Assembly (NCBI RefSeq): GCF_025527015.1
Contig: NZ_JAODIM010000038.1
Location: 1-64,000 of the forward strand
Length of the DNA stretch: 64,000 nt
Reading direction: 5' to 3'
Source: Winslowiella arboricola
GTDB taxonomy: Bacteria; Pseudomonadota; Gammaproteobacteria; Enterobacterales; Enterobacteriaceae
Of the stretch, positions 18,127 through 28,579 are shown one piece after another (position 1 is the first letter of the stretch; every line of letters starts with the position of its first letter). The position numbers were made by a program, and so were the translations under genes. The notes below the pieces were generated by a model. The model did not search any database and was not told where the DNA came from. It saw only the letters and a program-made list of their open reading frames with translations.

Positions 18127-19650
18127 TCAAAACCCCTGGGCGCTTGCTTTAACCAGTGCCGACTCTTCTGCGCGGTCACGCGGAATATCAGCGGTAAGCT
18201 TCCCACCCGACATCACCAGGATACGGTCGGAAACTGCCATAATCTCTTTCAGGTCTGAGGTGGAAAAAATCACTGCAATCCCCTGCTCTGACAGCTCAAC
18301 CATCATGCGAAATACATCAGCCTTGGCGCCAACATCAATGCCGCGACTCGGCTCATCCAGCAGCAGCAGTTTTGGATTGGTCAGCAGTGAGCGGCCAATC
18401 ACCACTTTCTGCTGGTTGCCGCCGCTGAGCGCCTGAATCGACACTTCCGGCGACGACACCTTGATCGACAGATTGCCGACGGTGCTGGCTACCACCGCAT
18501 GCTCTTCGCGCTGCGCAATGGCAAAACGCCAGGAAAGACGACGCCACAGGCTGGCGATGGTGAGATTACTGGCTACCGATGACACCGGAAAAATCCCGGT
18601 GCGTTTGCGGTCTTCCGGTACCAGACTCATCCCCATACGAATCCGGTCGGCGGTCGACAGCCGGTTCGCCAGCGGTTTACTGTCGAGCCACAGTTTGCCG
18701 AGATAGTTGCGCTGAGTGCCGAGCAGGCACTCAAACAGTTCGGTACGGCCGGCGCCCATCAGCCCATAAATGCCGACAATCTCCCCGGCGCGCACGTTAA
18801 ACGACATATCATCCACCAGCGTATTACCGGCGCTGTTAACACAGGTGATATGCTCCGCTTCCAGTACCGGCGCGCCAAACTGACGGCCCGGCTTCAGGAA
18901 GTTGCTGACCGGCTCACTGCCGAGCATTTCACGTACAATCCACGGCACATCGATATCACCGACCTGCGCTTCGGCCTGAAACTTACCGTCACGCAGAATG
19001 GTGATCACATCGCCAATCGCCATCAGCTCTTCCAGCCGGTGCGAGATATAGATAATCGTCACCCCCTGACGCGTCAGCTCACGGATCACGCGGAACAGAA
19101 TCGCCACTTCGGTTTTACTGAGTGCGGAAGTCGGCTCGTCGAGAATTAAAATATCGGCGTCTTCCGCCAGCGCTTTGGCAATTTCCACCAGCTGCTGCTG
19201 ACCCACTTTCAGATTGGCCACCTGCTCACGCGGTGAAATCGGCTGATCCAGCCGCTGTAACAGTTCAGCGGTGCGTTGATCCTGCGCCGCCTCATCGATC
19301 GGCATCAGCCCGCGCTGGATCTCGCGTCCGAGGAAAATATTCTCGGCAACGCTCAGGTTCTCAAACAGGTTCAGCTCCTGATGCACCATACCAATCCCCA
19401 GTCGCGCCGCTTCACGGGTATTCGCCAGATGCACCTGCTGACCATTCAGCCAGATTTCGCCGCTGCTCGGCTGTTGTACCCCGGCGAGAATCTTCATCAG
19501 CGTCGATTTTCCGGCGCCGTTTTCACCAATAATCACGTTAACTTTGCCGCGCCAGACGTGATAATTGATGTTATCCAGCGCCAGGGTGCCAGGAAACAGC
19601 ATCGATACTGCACGCGTTTCCAGAATCAGATTGCTGTTGTCAGCTGTCAT
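18127..19650 (-). CDS. Sugar ABC transporter ATP-binding protein, two nucleotide-binding domains
   Basis: A 507-residue RbsA/XylG-type ATPase. First domain: Walker A GENGAGKSTLMKIL, signature LKVGQQQLVEIAKAL and Walker B ILILDEPTSAL. Second domain: degenerate Walker A GLMGAGRTELFECL, signature LSGGNQQKVVIG and Walker B LLLLDEPSRGID. A degenerate second Walker A is normal in this family. Its ATG overlaps the upstream stop codon by four bases (ATGA), showing translational coupling with the DUF2291 gene. Confidence 0.94.
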   Translation of the reverse strand: MTADNSNLILETRAVSMLFPGTLALDNINYHVWRGKVNVIIGENGAGKSTLMKILAGVQQPSSGEIWLNGQQVHLANTREAARLGIGMVHQELNLFENLSVAENIFLGREIQRGLMPIDEAAQDQRTAELLQRLDQPISPREQVANLKVGQQQLVEIAKALAEDADILILDEPTSALSKTEVAILFRVIRELTRQGVTIIYISHRLEELMAIGDVITILRDGKFQAEAQVGDIDVPWIVREMLGSEPVSNFLKPGRQFGAPVLEAEHITCVNSAGNTLVDDMSFNVRAGEIVGIYGLMGAGRTELFECLLGTQRNYLGKLWLDSKPLANRLSTADRIRMGMSLVPEDRKRTGIFPVSSVASNLTIASLWRRLSWRFAIAQREEHAVVASTVGNLSIKVSSPEVSIQALSGGNQQKVVIGRSLLTNPKLLLLDEPSRGIDVGAKADVFRMMVELSEQGIAVIFSTSDLKEIMAVSDRILVMSGGKLTADIPRDRAEESALVKASAQGF

Positions 19651-20258
19651 GGCGCCTCCGGGGTTAACGTCAGCGCCACCGCATCCTGCACCCCCTGCGC
19701 GGTCAGGGTCACGGCCAGCAGCGCATCGACGGTTTTACCCTGCCAGCTGGCATCGACCGGCGGTAACTGTTTTACCGTCTGGCGATTAAGCGCTTTAGTC
19801 AGCTGGGCAAACTGCACCTGGTTAGTGAAATCCTCAAAATTAAAGCCTGCGGCGTCGCGAATTGCGTTACTGCGAATCACCGGTCCCAGCTGTACCTCGA
19901 CCGGCGTGCCGTTAAAGGTGATCGCCAGATTGCGCTCGCGCTCGCTGACAGGGTTAAACGCCGTCACCTGCCCACTGGCTTTGACAAACACACTCTCACT
20001 GCTGCCCGCTTTCAGCGTGCGGCTCTTTTCCTGCATCGCGGCCCAGTCGAGGCCGTGCTGTTTCGCTGCCGACATCACTTTGCTGTCCCAGTTTTCCTGC
20101 ACTACCTGCTGCGGAGTTTGATTGCTGTAGCTGGCTTTAGCGTTGGGATCGGGCGGGATAATCGGCTTACCGTCCGCATCCAGATCCACTACTGTGCAAG
20201 CTGTCAGCAACAAAGAGGCACAAAACAGCACGCTTGTGCCCCATTGTTTTTTCAACAT
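19647..20258 (-). CDS. DUF2291-type lipoprotein of a sugar ABC transporter operon
   Basis: A 203-residue predicted lipoprotein: short signal peptide with lipobox LLTAC (Cys about residue 21), followed by TVVDLDADGKPIIPPDP. DUF2291 proteins are found repeatedly in operons for RbsB-type sugar importers, but their role is not established. It lies between the binding-protein and ATPase genes, probably anchored in the periplasm near the transporter. GAGGGG precedes the ATG. Confidence 0.85.
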   Translation of the reverse strand: MLKKQWGTSVLFCASLLLTACTVVDLDADGKPIIPPDPNAKASYSNQTPQQVVQENWDSKVMSAAKQHGLDWAAMQEKSRTLKAGSSESVFVKASGQVTAFNPVSERERNLAITFNGTPVEVQLGPVIRSNAIRDAAGFNFEDFTNQVQFAQLTKALNRQTVKQLPPVDASWQGKTVDALLAVTLTAQGVQDAVALTLTPEAP

Positions 20259-20274
20259 AATCAGCCCCTCAGCG

Positions 20275-21262
<988 letters not shown>

Positions 21263-21352
21263 TATTACTATGACCCTGCCCTGTCGCTTTGTCGAATGAC
21301 AAAACCAGGAAAAGCGAAAAGGATCACAGTTTGATGTTTTATTGCACTAACC

Positions 21353-21410
21353 GGGCGGCGAAACGCTGCCCCTGCATCAATAAACCGTAGGGGCGGCGCT
21401 CTCGCCGCCC
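21353..21410. repeat. Inverted pair of REP hairpins (BIME-like)
   Basis: A decayed copy (GGGCGGCG then CGCTGCCC) faces a near-perfect copy (GTAG at 21387, GGGCGGCG, CTCT, CGCCGCCC). It lies in the divergent region between the sugar operon and its regulator, an unusual place for a REP pair, which normally sits at gene ends. Confidence 0.8.
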
Positions 21411-21477
21411 GTGTCACATTGCTATACAGCAGCCATTATTTGCATGACAATGCTGAGGTCGTCTGAAAGGAGGTACT

Positions 21478-22422
21478 ATGTCAAAGCAGGATGAGCAGCG
21501 GCTGATGGTGAAAATCGCCACGCTCTATTACATGGAAAATCACAAGCAGTCTGATATCGCCCGTTCACTCAATTTGTCGCAGTCTTTTGTGTCGCGAATT
21601 TTAAATCGCAGCCTGAAAGAGGGACTGGTCAAAATCAGCGTGGTGCAACCGACCAATATCTTCCCGGCGCTGGAAAAATCCATCGAAGAGAAATATGGCA
21701 TTCAGCAGGCGATTGTGGTCGACGTGGCGGAGGATGCCACGCCCCATCAGGTGAAACAGGTAATTGGCTCGGCGGCAGCGCACTATATGGAGACGCGGGT
21801 GCGGGCGGAAGAGCTGGTTGGCCTCTCTTCCTGGAGCAGCACCATTCGCGCCATGGTCGATGAACTGCATCCCAACAGCGTCAAGGCGCGCGGCGTGATT
21901 CAGCTGCTTGGCGGTGTTGGCGCTAACGGCAATGTGCAGGCGACGATTCTGACCCAAACCCTTGCGGCGCATCTCAGCTGTCCGGCATGGCTGTTACCGG
22001 CGCAAAGCATTGAACGCGCAGTCGATGAACGCGCGCGGATGGTATCCAACGCTGATGTGGCGGAAGTCGTTGGCAAATTCTCGGAAGTTGATGTGGCGGT
22101 CGTCGGCGTTGGCGATCTGGAACCTTCCCAGCTGCTGCGCAACTCCGGCAACTACTACGACGAAGCGATGCTGAAAACCCTCGCTGAACGCGGCGCGGTG
22201 GGCGATCTCTGTCTGCACTACTATGACGCCGACGGGCATGCGGTACTGAGCAAAGAGGAAGATCCGGTTATCGGCATGGAGCTGGAACAACTGCGCCACT
22301 GTCCGCAGGTGGTGGCGCTGGCTGGCGGCAAAGAGAAAGCCAACGCCATTCGCGGCGCGCTAAAGGGCGGCTATATCAATGTGATTGTGGTGGATTACCC
22401 GACGGCGCGGCTGCTGGTTTAG
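21478..22422 (+). CDS. SorC/DeoR-type transcriptional regulator of the sugar operon
   Basis: A 314-residue regulator. An N-terminal HTH (QSDIARSLNLSQSFVSRIL, about residues 20-38) is followed by a SorC-type sugar-phosphate-binding domain with LSSWSSTIRAMVDEL, VVGVGDLEPSQLL and ALAGGKEKANAIRGAL. A strong AAGGAGGT ribosome site precedes ATG 21478. Divergent from the sugar operon, it is its probable regulator, responding to a phosphorylated sugar. LsrR-like regulators belong to the same family. Its stop codon interlocks with that of the convergent SET-domain gene. Confidence 0.88.
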   Translation: MSKQDEQRLMVKIATLYYMENHKQSDIARSLNLSQSFVSRILNRSLKEGLVKISVVQPTNIFPALEKSIEEKYGIQQAIVVDVAEDATPHQVKQVIGSAAAHYMETRVRAEELVGLSSWSSTIRAMVDELHPNSVKARGVIQLLGGVGANGNVQATILTQTLAAHLSCPAWLLPAQSIERAVDERARMVSNADVAEVVGKFSEVDVAVVGVGDLEPSQLLRNSGNYYDEAMLKTLAERGAVGDLCLHYYDADGHAVLSKEEDPVIGMELEQLRHCPQVVALAGGKEKANAIRGALKGGYINVIVVDYPTARLLV

Positions 22423-25400
22423 CCATCGTCTTCCCCCGGCCCGACGCCCATTTTTTTCCGGGGAGGGGGAAGATCAGCAGGTTCAGGTTTAATCATCACA
22501 TCCTCAGGATGTGCAGCGCTAACGGCTGCTTTCAGTTCAGAGATCTTCTCTTCGATCATGTCCGTCCCGCCCTCCTCATTTAGCGCTTTCGCCAGCGCAT
22601 AATAGAGATGGTCATCATCTTCGCGCCGGTTATCGATTTTTTTATACCCTTTTTTACTGATAATGTCGTAGCGAATAATATATCTTTCCGCCAGACGCTC
22701 TTGCAGGATGCAGGTAACTGCGCCTTTAGGAATATTTTTCTGGCTGTCCAGCTCGCCATTCGGACCGAATATCTTGATGGGTTTTTTCGCTGCATTGCGG
22801 ATAACAAAATATCTGTTTTCATGCCTGGCGATAATAGCTATCTTGTCATAATTCAATGCTGTCTGAATATTGTATTTAGGATTGTAGTTATCTCCATATG
22901 AAATTAAAAGCTCCTCACCCACTTCAACATCCTTGATGGTGTAGTAGAAAGGTAATTTTCCAATATAACCCACTGCCAGATTATTTTCCCCCAATTCAGG
23001 GAACCCTTCAATTCTGCCGGTATTCATTAAAGACAAAATATTGGGGTTTTGATAGCCACTAACCGACCCTTCATCCTGGTATGTCCCCCAAAGTTTAGTC
23101 AGCACCTTCTCAGACCCTACCTTTCTTAATTCCACACTAAGCGATTGTTCCGTGGGATGCCAGACGCCACTGTAACCCCCAATAAAGGTCCCGGCGGGGG
23201 TGAATTTCTTCGCCACGACGCCCAACCCCACCCTTCCATTGACAACCCTCAGATGCTCTTGCGAAAACGTCCGCATGCTTTCCCCGTCACTTTTAATCAT
23301 TTCTTCTGCCTGTGCGGAAAATCCTTTTTTTACTTCTTTCCATCTTGCTGCTGACATTCCTTGCGGTATCTCCGCCATCCCGCTAAGCCTGAACGGCTGC
23401 TTAATCACTTCTGCCGTCACACTACGTTGCAGATCACTGGCATCAACCAGCAGCGGGCGAACGTATTGCCATTGCGTATTTATTAGCTCTCTACCCGGAT
23501 CGGGCTTCAGTTTTAACGGTAACACCGCGCCAAAATCACTCTCCCGCGCCTGTCTGAAAGCATGCAGAGTGACTTTGGCATAAGCGGCAATCTCTTTGTC
23601 TGTCACCAGCCATCCCATCTGTTGCTGGTCACGCTTTTCCGCCACTCTTCGGGCATACAACTGATTGCGTAACTTAATGATATCGTCATCAAGCTCGCTA
23701 TCCGTCTGTTCATCTGTTTGCCGTGGGATATCGTCGAGCCAGCGAACCCGTTCATTTTCAACCGTATCGCGCAATGTCTGGGGATGCAGAACACTTTGCC
23801 TGGCGATAGCATCCATGCTGACGAAGACCGTTTTCGGTGGTTCAAAACGTTTCCTGAGCAGGCGTAATGCATAGGTTTTTCTTTTATTAAGGCTGACCTC
23901 CGCGCTGTCGTCTGTTCTGGGCAATTCGTCTAATTCACGCCTGTTGTGCAAAAACCATCCATCTTCCCGTTTTTTTATTTCCGACACCAGCGACGCCAGT
24001 GATTCCTGGCTGTAACCGGCGATATGCGCTTTAGTAATTTTTGCGCCGTTAAGCGCGCCTGTCGCCGTCTGCTCCTGAAACGCGTTCAGCAGACGTACGG
24101 CATAGTTAAGCCTTTTTTCGCCCGGCTGACGCGGCCGATCCCTTAGCCACTGCTTTTCCGCCTCGGTTAACCACTGCTGCTGCGCCAGCCAAAATTCGCT
24201 GAGTTTGTTTGCCAGCGTAAACTCATCTACCCCGGCCTTCAGGGCGATATCCTCCAGTTTCTCACTCGGTAACCGCATGCCGTACCGGCGTATGGCATAA
24301 GCATACGGATCTTCACCTTCATAACGTGCATTAAGTCGCTGCTGCTCGAAGGCTCGTATTTCGCTTTTTTTTAATTTTTTCCGTTTAAACTTACCGACAG
24401 GTTGTTCAGCTTCGATGGTGACTGGCGGTTGCGGCGGTTGTGGTTTATTGATTAACAAAAGATTTTTAAGCGTCAGATAGGGTTCTAAATTACCGCGAAT
24501 CAGACTTTCTGAGGTCCCGGTATAACGCGCGATATCAGCGGTCGTCACCTGTTGTGGTAAATTCTTACGGCGCAATTTTTCCAGATGTAAGGCATAGCCA
24601 AGTCGGCCATCGCCGGGAGTCAGTGGATGCTGCCGCAACCACTGCCATACCTCAGATGCGAACTCGCTGCTTCGCTGTTCGTCGGGCAATTGAAAGCCGC
24701 CATCAGAATCAGCGCTGCTACCCGCGACAGCACAAGGCAGATCGTCAGCGCGTTTCACCCGCAGACAACCCTGTTTGTCCGCCAGTTCAAATTCCTCGTT
24801 GTCACGGTTATAACGAAACTGCCACTGGCTTTGCGATTCGTCATCCTCAGCTAATCGCAGACTGAACAGATCAGGGTCTGCCTGATCCTGTTCTACGCGG
24901 ATATACTCCGGTTCACCCAATTTGTTGGTGCCAGTGTGGATATAAAGCGCCTCCCCACTGCGATAAAGATGCTGATAGCCGCTGGCGGTATAATCAACGG
25001 AAAACGGATTGGTCAGATGCACCTTCACCGCCTCCGGCAGCCCCGCAAATGCCTGCTGGGTTAACGGCACAAACTGCCACTCTTTGAGCTGCTCGTCGTA
25101 GCGAAAACGTAAATCATCCGCACCAGGCTCCTCAGGAAAATAGTCACCGGGATGGTCGCCAGGCAGTAACGGCAGATAATGCATATCGCCCTGCGCGGTA
25201 TTACGCCAGCGCAGATAATAGTGATGATCAACATGATACAGACCAGGACGCTTTGCTACCGGCGTCAGCGCTTCAGGTCCCGGTGCTGACCGCAGCCATG
25301 CGGCATCAATTTGCCCTTCTGCCGTTTTTAATAAGCTAAACGGCGACATCGCCTTATGCCATTTTTGCGTGGCTGCCTGCCATTGCAATACCGACTGCGG

Positions 25401-27014
25401 CTGCGACAATCTGTTCTCCGCCGCTTTAATGGTGAAAAAGTCCCCCTCCGGCCAGCCCTCGATATAGCCGATATGCTCATTGTTCGGGTTGTCGGCCTGC
25501 GAACGCACTTCCAGATAATATTTACCCTGCTCGGTTTTCCAGACCCGGCGCTCAGCGCCAAATTGAGTGCGCAGAACCCCCTGTCGACCCGGTTCGGCAG
25601 TGACTGACGCCTTCGGCAACAATGGCATACAGCCAGCGTGCAGATGTGTGTTGGCGGCAAAAAACGGCGTCAATCGCTGCGTTTGCGGATCAAAATAAAT
25701 TTTCTGGCCATCCGCCAGTTGCAGCGTGCCATCATCGGCAGAGACGGTCACTGGCAGGTACTCGTCGCCATTTTTGACAAAAAAATCCGGCGTGGTGTGA
25801 TGGGTAAAGCGGTGTTCACCGGGCTGGCCCTCAATGCGCCACTTATTATTGTGCGGATTAAATGTCGCCGGACGCGTTATCGCCTCTGACGATCCCAGCT
25901 TCACCGCCGTGGCGTGCAGCCTTCCCTGCGGAAACAGATGCCAGCTGACTCCGGCAATCTCAGTTTGCAGCACCGACTGCATAGCTATTCCGCTGGGCGG
26001 ACAGGTGATAATGGTACCCGGCAGCTGACTAACCGGCCTGATGGCTGGCGTACGCTTAAAGGCGAAGGCCTTACTCGCCGCCTGCTCCGGGAGGGTCACC
26101 ATATTGAACCCCAGTCGCAGCAACCATTCCGCTCTGGATTCGCCGGGTTGACGATCAAGAATTTCACCGGTAAAGATTTCGCCAAGGGTGCGGGCGAAAA
26201 ACCCCAGCAACGCTTCGCCCCCTCCAGCCATAAAATGGTGCAGACTGACCTTCTCTGTGCCCTGCTGAAACAGTATATAACTGTTGGCGGTCTGCTGGTC
26301 TCCCCAGGCGATCATGCGTGCGCCGATACTGTCAGACGTCGCCTGGTTATCCCTGATCGATATCTCATACAGGCGCAGGCGATTTTTCATCTCGTCTTCA
26401 TGTGCCCGCTCTTCGCGCGTCCCGCCAGCGGCGGGAGGAGGGATAACCACAATCTCTGTGTCTGTCAGATTAGCGATCAATTGCTGCCGTAATGCCTCGT
26501 CCTGTGATAGCCCCAGATACCACAACAACTCATCCACCAGCTGCCATCGGAGCTGTTCACTCTCCGCAGGTTCAACCGACCAGAAAGTGGTGTTTGGCTC
26601 CGGCAACACCGTGAGAGGTGAACTCTCTTGCGCCTGTACCGCCTGCCACGGCAACAGGCAATTCACAAGGCCGTCTGCCGCCTGGTCGATCTTCGTCAGC
26701 ACCGGCGTAGCGGGTGCAATATAACGGGCATAAACCTGCCCCACCGGCTGCGTCAACAGTAGCGCCGCCGCTTCTATTATCCTGGCAAGCGGCTTAGTGG
26801 CTGGCGGAGAGATATGCGCGTCAGGCGGCAAAATCCCCTGCCCGGGCGGCACCGGCCTTATCTCCTCCTTGCTGTGCCAGAAGAAAGGTTTTTGTAATGG
26901 TGAATTGGAAATATTGTTAATTGTTTTAAAGGGAGAAGAAGATAACGGGTCAAACTCATTACCGACCCCGAAGTTATTTAAACGATGAAAGAAATTGGCT
27001 ATTCCAGCGAGCAT
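22419..27014 (-). CDS. Giant multi-domain protein with C-terminal SET-type methyltransferase domain
   Basis: A 1531-residue protein I cannot assign to a named family. The first 50 residues are rich in Ser, Asn, Phe and Pro with no signal peptide, as in many type III-secreted proteins (inference only; no hrp-box is seen in the 185 bases upstream). Residues about 350-750 hold five beta-type repeats, each ending in an aromatic-rich turn such as FNPHNNKWRIE or RYDEQLKEWQF. Residues about 790-1160 hold about five helical HTH-like repeats (VTTADIARYTGTSESLI, KITKAHIAGYSQESLASLV, VTDKEIAAYAKVTLHAF). Residues about 1254-1377 look like a SET domain: GLG at 1263-1265, FTPAGTFIGGYSGV, and GEELLISYG with the expected catalytic Tyr1373. 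The usual NHS motif is replaced by LMNTG (Asn1331). The C-terminal part is much richer in A+T (about 35% G+C) than the middle. A host-acting effector or a bacterial protein-modifying enzyme are both possible. Confidence 0.75.
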   Translation of the reverse strand: MLAGIANFFHRLNNFGVGNEFDPLSSSPFKTINNISNSPLQKPFFWHSKEEIRPVPPGQGILPPDAHISPPATKPLARIIEAAALLLTQPVGQVYARYIAPATPVLTKIDQAADGLVNCLLPWQAVQAQESSPLTVLPEPNTTFWSVEPAESEQLRWQLVDELLWYLGLSQDEALRQQLIANLTDTEIVVIPPPAAGGTREERAHEDEMKNRLRLYEISIRDNQATSDSIGARMIAWGDQQTANSYILFQQGTEKVSLHHFMAGGGEALLGFFARTLGEIFTGEILDRQPGESRAEWLLRLGFNMVTLPEQAASKAFAFKRTPAIRPVSQLPGTIITCPPSGIAMQSVLQTEIAGVSWHLFPQGRLHATAVKLGSSEAITRPATFNPHNNKWRIEGQPGEHRFTHHTTPDFFVKNGDEYLPVTVSADDGTLQLADGQKIYFDPQTQRLTPFFAANTHLHAGCMPLLPKASVTAEPGRQGVLRTQFGAERRVWKTEQGKYYLEVRSQADNPNNEHIGYIEGWPEGDFFTIKAAENRLSQPQSVLQWQAATQKWHKAMSPFSLLKTAEGQIDAAWLRSAPGPEALTPVAKRPGLYHVDHHYYLRWRNTAQGDMHYLPLLPGDHPGDYFPEEPGADDLRFRYDEQLKEWQFVPLTQQAFAGLPEAVKVHLTNPFSVDYTASGYQHLYRSGEALYIHTGTNKLGEPEYIRVEQDQADPDLFSLRLAEDDESQSQWQFRYNRDNEEFELADKQGCLRVKRADDLPCAVAGSSADSDGGFQLPDEQRSSEFASEVWQWLRQHPLTPGDGRLGYALHLEKLRRKNLPQQVTTADIARYTGTSESLIRGNLEPYLTLKNLLLINKPQPPQPPVTIEAEQPVGKFKRKKLKKSEIRAFEQQRLNARYEGEDPYAYAIRRYGMRLPSEKLEDIALKAGVDEFTLANKLSEFWLAQQQWLTEAEKQWLRDRPRQPGEKRLNYAVRLLNAFQEQTATGALNGAKITKAHIAGYSQESLASLVSEIKKREDGWFLHNRRELDELPRTDDSAEVSLNKRKTYALRLLRKRFEPPKTVFVSMDAIARQSVLHPQTLRDTVENERVRWLDDIPRQTDEQTDSELDDDIIKLRNQLYARRVAEKRDQQQMGWLVTDKEIAAYAKVTLHAFRQARESDFGAVLPLKLKPDPGRELINTQWQYVRPLLVDASDLQRSVTAEVIKQPFRLSGMAEIPQGMSAARWKEVKKGFSAQAEEMIKSDGESMRTFSQEHLRVVNGRVGLGVVAKKFTPAGTFIGGYSGVWHPTEQSLSVELRKVGSEKVLTKLWGTYQDEGSVSGYQNPNILSLMNTGRIEGFPELGENNLAVGYIGKLPFYYTIKDVEVGEELLISYGDNYNPKYNIQTALNYDKIAIIARHENRYFVIRNAAKKPIKIFGPNGELDSQKNIPKGAVTCILQERLAERYIIRYDIISKKGYKKIDNRREDDDHLYYALAKALNEEGGTDMIEEKISELKAAVSAAHPEDVMIKPEPADLPPPRKKMGVGPGEDDG

Positions 27015-27199
27015 ATAAACATTCCATTGTTAGTTTGCAGTTTGGATATCAGCAACAGCTAAAATTAAAATAAAACTGACAATCAATAACCCGCCAACAC
27101 CCTGTTTAAGACAACAGTAATTAAATCCGCCGCCTTGCTCTTCAATAAAAAGCCTGGCGCAACAAGAATTAATCACTGTTAATGACTTAATCATAATAA

Positions 27200-28579
27200 T
27201 TAATCATTATTTACAGGCTGGTTATTTACCCAATTAATCAATTCATTACGTGGCAGTTTAATTCCGCCGCTGCTGAGATCGGGCGGCAAATCATACCATG
27301 CCACCGGCAGCTGAAATGTGGCCAGTTTATCCGTTGCCCACTGAGCAATCGCCTGCAGAGAAACCTGCCGATCCCATTCCAGCAGCGCCACCGGACGCTG
27401 ACCATACTCCTTATCTGCCCGTGGAATAATAAACGCCATGGAAATCGCCGGATGACTGAGCAATAAGCGTTCTATCTGTTCGGGCTGGATCCCTTCGCCA
27501 CCGCTGAAAAACTGATTATCCAGCCGCCCGCACAGCTGTAATTCACCGTCGCGCCAGATGCCGGCGTCACGGGTATGCAACCAGCCAGCGCTGTCCGTCA
27601 GCGGTAACAGCTCGCCATCCTGCCAGTAACCACAGGCCAGTGCTGCTGAGCGTAACCATACTTCGCCATCCACCAGCTTAATTTGCGCATTGCCCAGCAC
27701 TTGCCCAACCCCGTCACGTCCATTGGCGCGCTTCGCCGCAATGGTTGATGCAGCTTCCGTCATGCCGTAACCGCACCAGCAGCGAATACCCGCAGCTTCC
27801 GCCCGCTCCAGCAGTTCACGCGGTATGGTGGCGCCACCCAGCAGTACATTCTGCACACCAGCGGGTAACGTATCCTGCTGTAACAACCGCCATAACTGCG
27901 TCGGCACCAGCGAAGCGAAGCTGCAATCCGCCAGCGCCTGCGCCAGCGGGAGTTGTGGCGCAACCTTTAACCTTGCACCGGTCAGCAGCCAGCGCCAGAT
28001 AATCCCCTGACCGGAAACATGATACAGCGGCAGCGACAGCAGCCAGCTGTCATCCGCGCGAAAGGAGAGCAGATCCACCACGCCCCGGGCGCAGGCCAGG
28101 TGTGCATTAAAGCTGTGCGCCGCCGCTTTTGGCACGCCGGAAGAACCCGAGGTCAGCGTCAGTGTCGCCAGACTTTCGCCATCCCAGTGATGTGATGAAC
28201 AGCCGCTGGCGCTGCGCAGTTGCAAGGGGATTAAAGGATAATCCGCCGCCGGTGTCGCCAGGCTGAGGCTAAATTCAAGATTAAGATGCGGCAGCAGCTT
28301 ATGTAACTGGCTATCCGGCAACTGCGGATTAAGCGGCAGCAGACGCGCGCCGCACTGCAACAGCGCCAGATACGCCAGCAGAGCGTCCTCACTGTTTTTG
28401 CTCTTTAACAGCACGCCGCTGCCGGGCTGTACCCCCTGCTGACGAAATCCGACCGCCAGCGCATTAATCCGCAACGCCAGCTGCTGCCAGTTCAGCGCGC
28501 CGCTGGCGCAGATTATTGCGCTTTCCGCACCACGCAAACGCGCCCAGTGCTGCCACGGCCACTGGGTTAACCGCGCCAT
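27200..28579 (-). CDS. menE: o-Succinylbenzoate-CoA ligase
   Basis: A 459-residue acyl-CoA synthetase/AMP-forming ligase (E. coli 451) that activates o-succinylbenzoate in menaquinone synthesis. Seen: AMP-binding motif [27 protein letters not shown], and the C-terminal [20 protein letters not shown] (cut here; the G-E-x-x-x-P hinge). Last gene of menFDHBCE; its start overlaps the menC stop by 13 bases. The end is AT-rich and no clear terminator follows. Confidence 0.96.
   Translation of the reverse strand: MARLTQWPWQHWARLRGAESAIICASGALNWQQLALRINALAVGFRQQGVQPGSGVLLKSKNSEDALLAYLALLQCGARLLPLNPQLPDSQLHKLLPHLNLEFSLSLATPAADYPLIPLQLRSASGCSSHHWDGESLATLTLTSGSSGVPKAAAHSFNAHLACARGVVDLLSFRADDSWLLSLPLYHVSGQGIIWRWLLTGARLKVAPQLPLAQALADCSFASLVPTQLWRLLQQDTLPAGVQNVLLGGATIPRELLERAEAAGIRCWCGYGMTEAASTIAAKRANGRDGVGQVLGNAQIKLVDGEVWLRSAALACGYWQDGELLPLTDSAGWLHTRDAGIWRDGELQLCGRLDNQFFSGGEGIQPEQIERLLLSHPAISMAFIIPRADKEYGQRPVALLEWDRQVSLQAIAQWATDKLATFQLPVAWYDLPPDLSSGGIKLPRNELINWVNNQPVNND

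Noticed and set aside
21478-22422. Regulator as LsrR and the operon as an AI-2 (lsr) system
   Set aside because: The operon lacks lsrF/lsrG-type genes and has a split transketolase, which is not part of the lsr pathway.
27015-27199. A possible hrp-box (type III secretion promoter) upstream of the giant SET gene
   Set aside because: I looked on the minus strand for GGAACC plus a spaced CCAC motif and did not find it.
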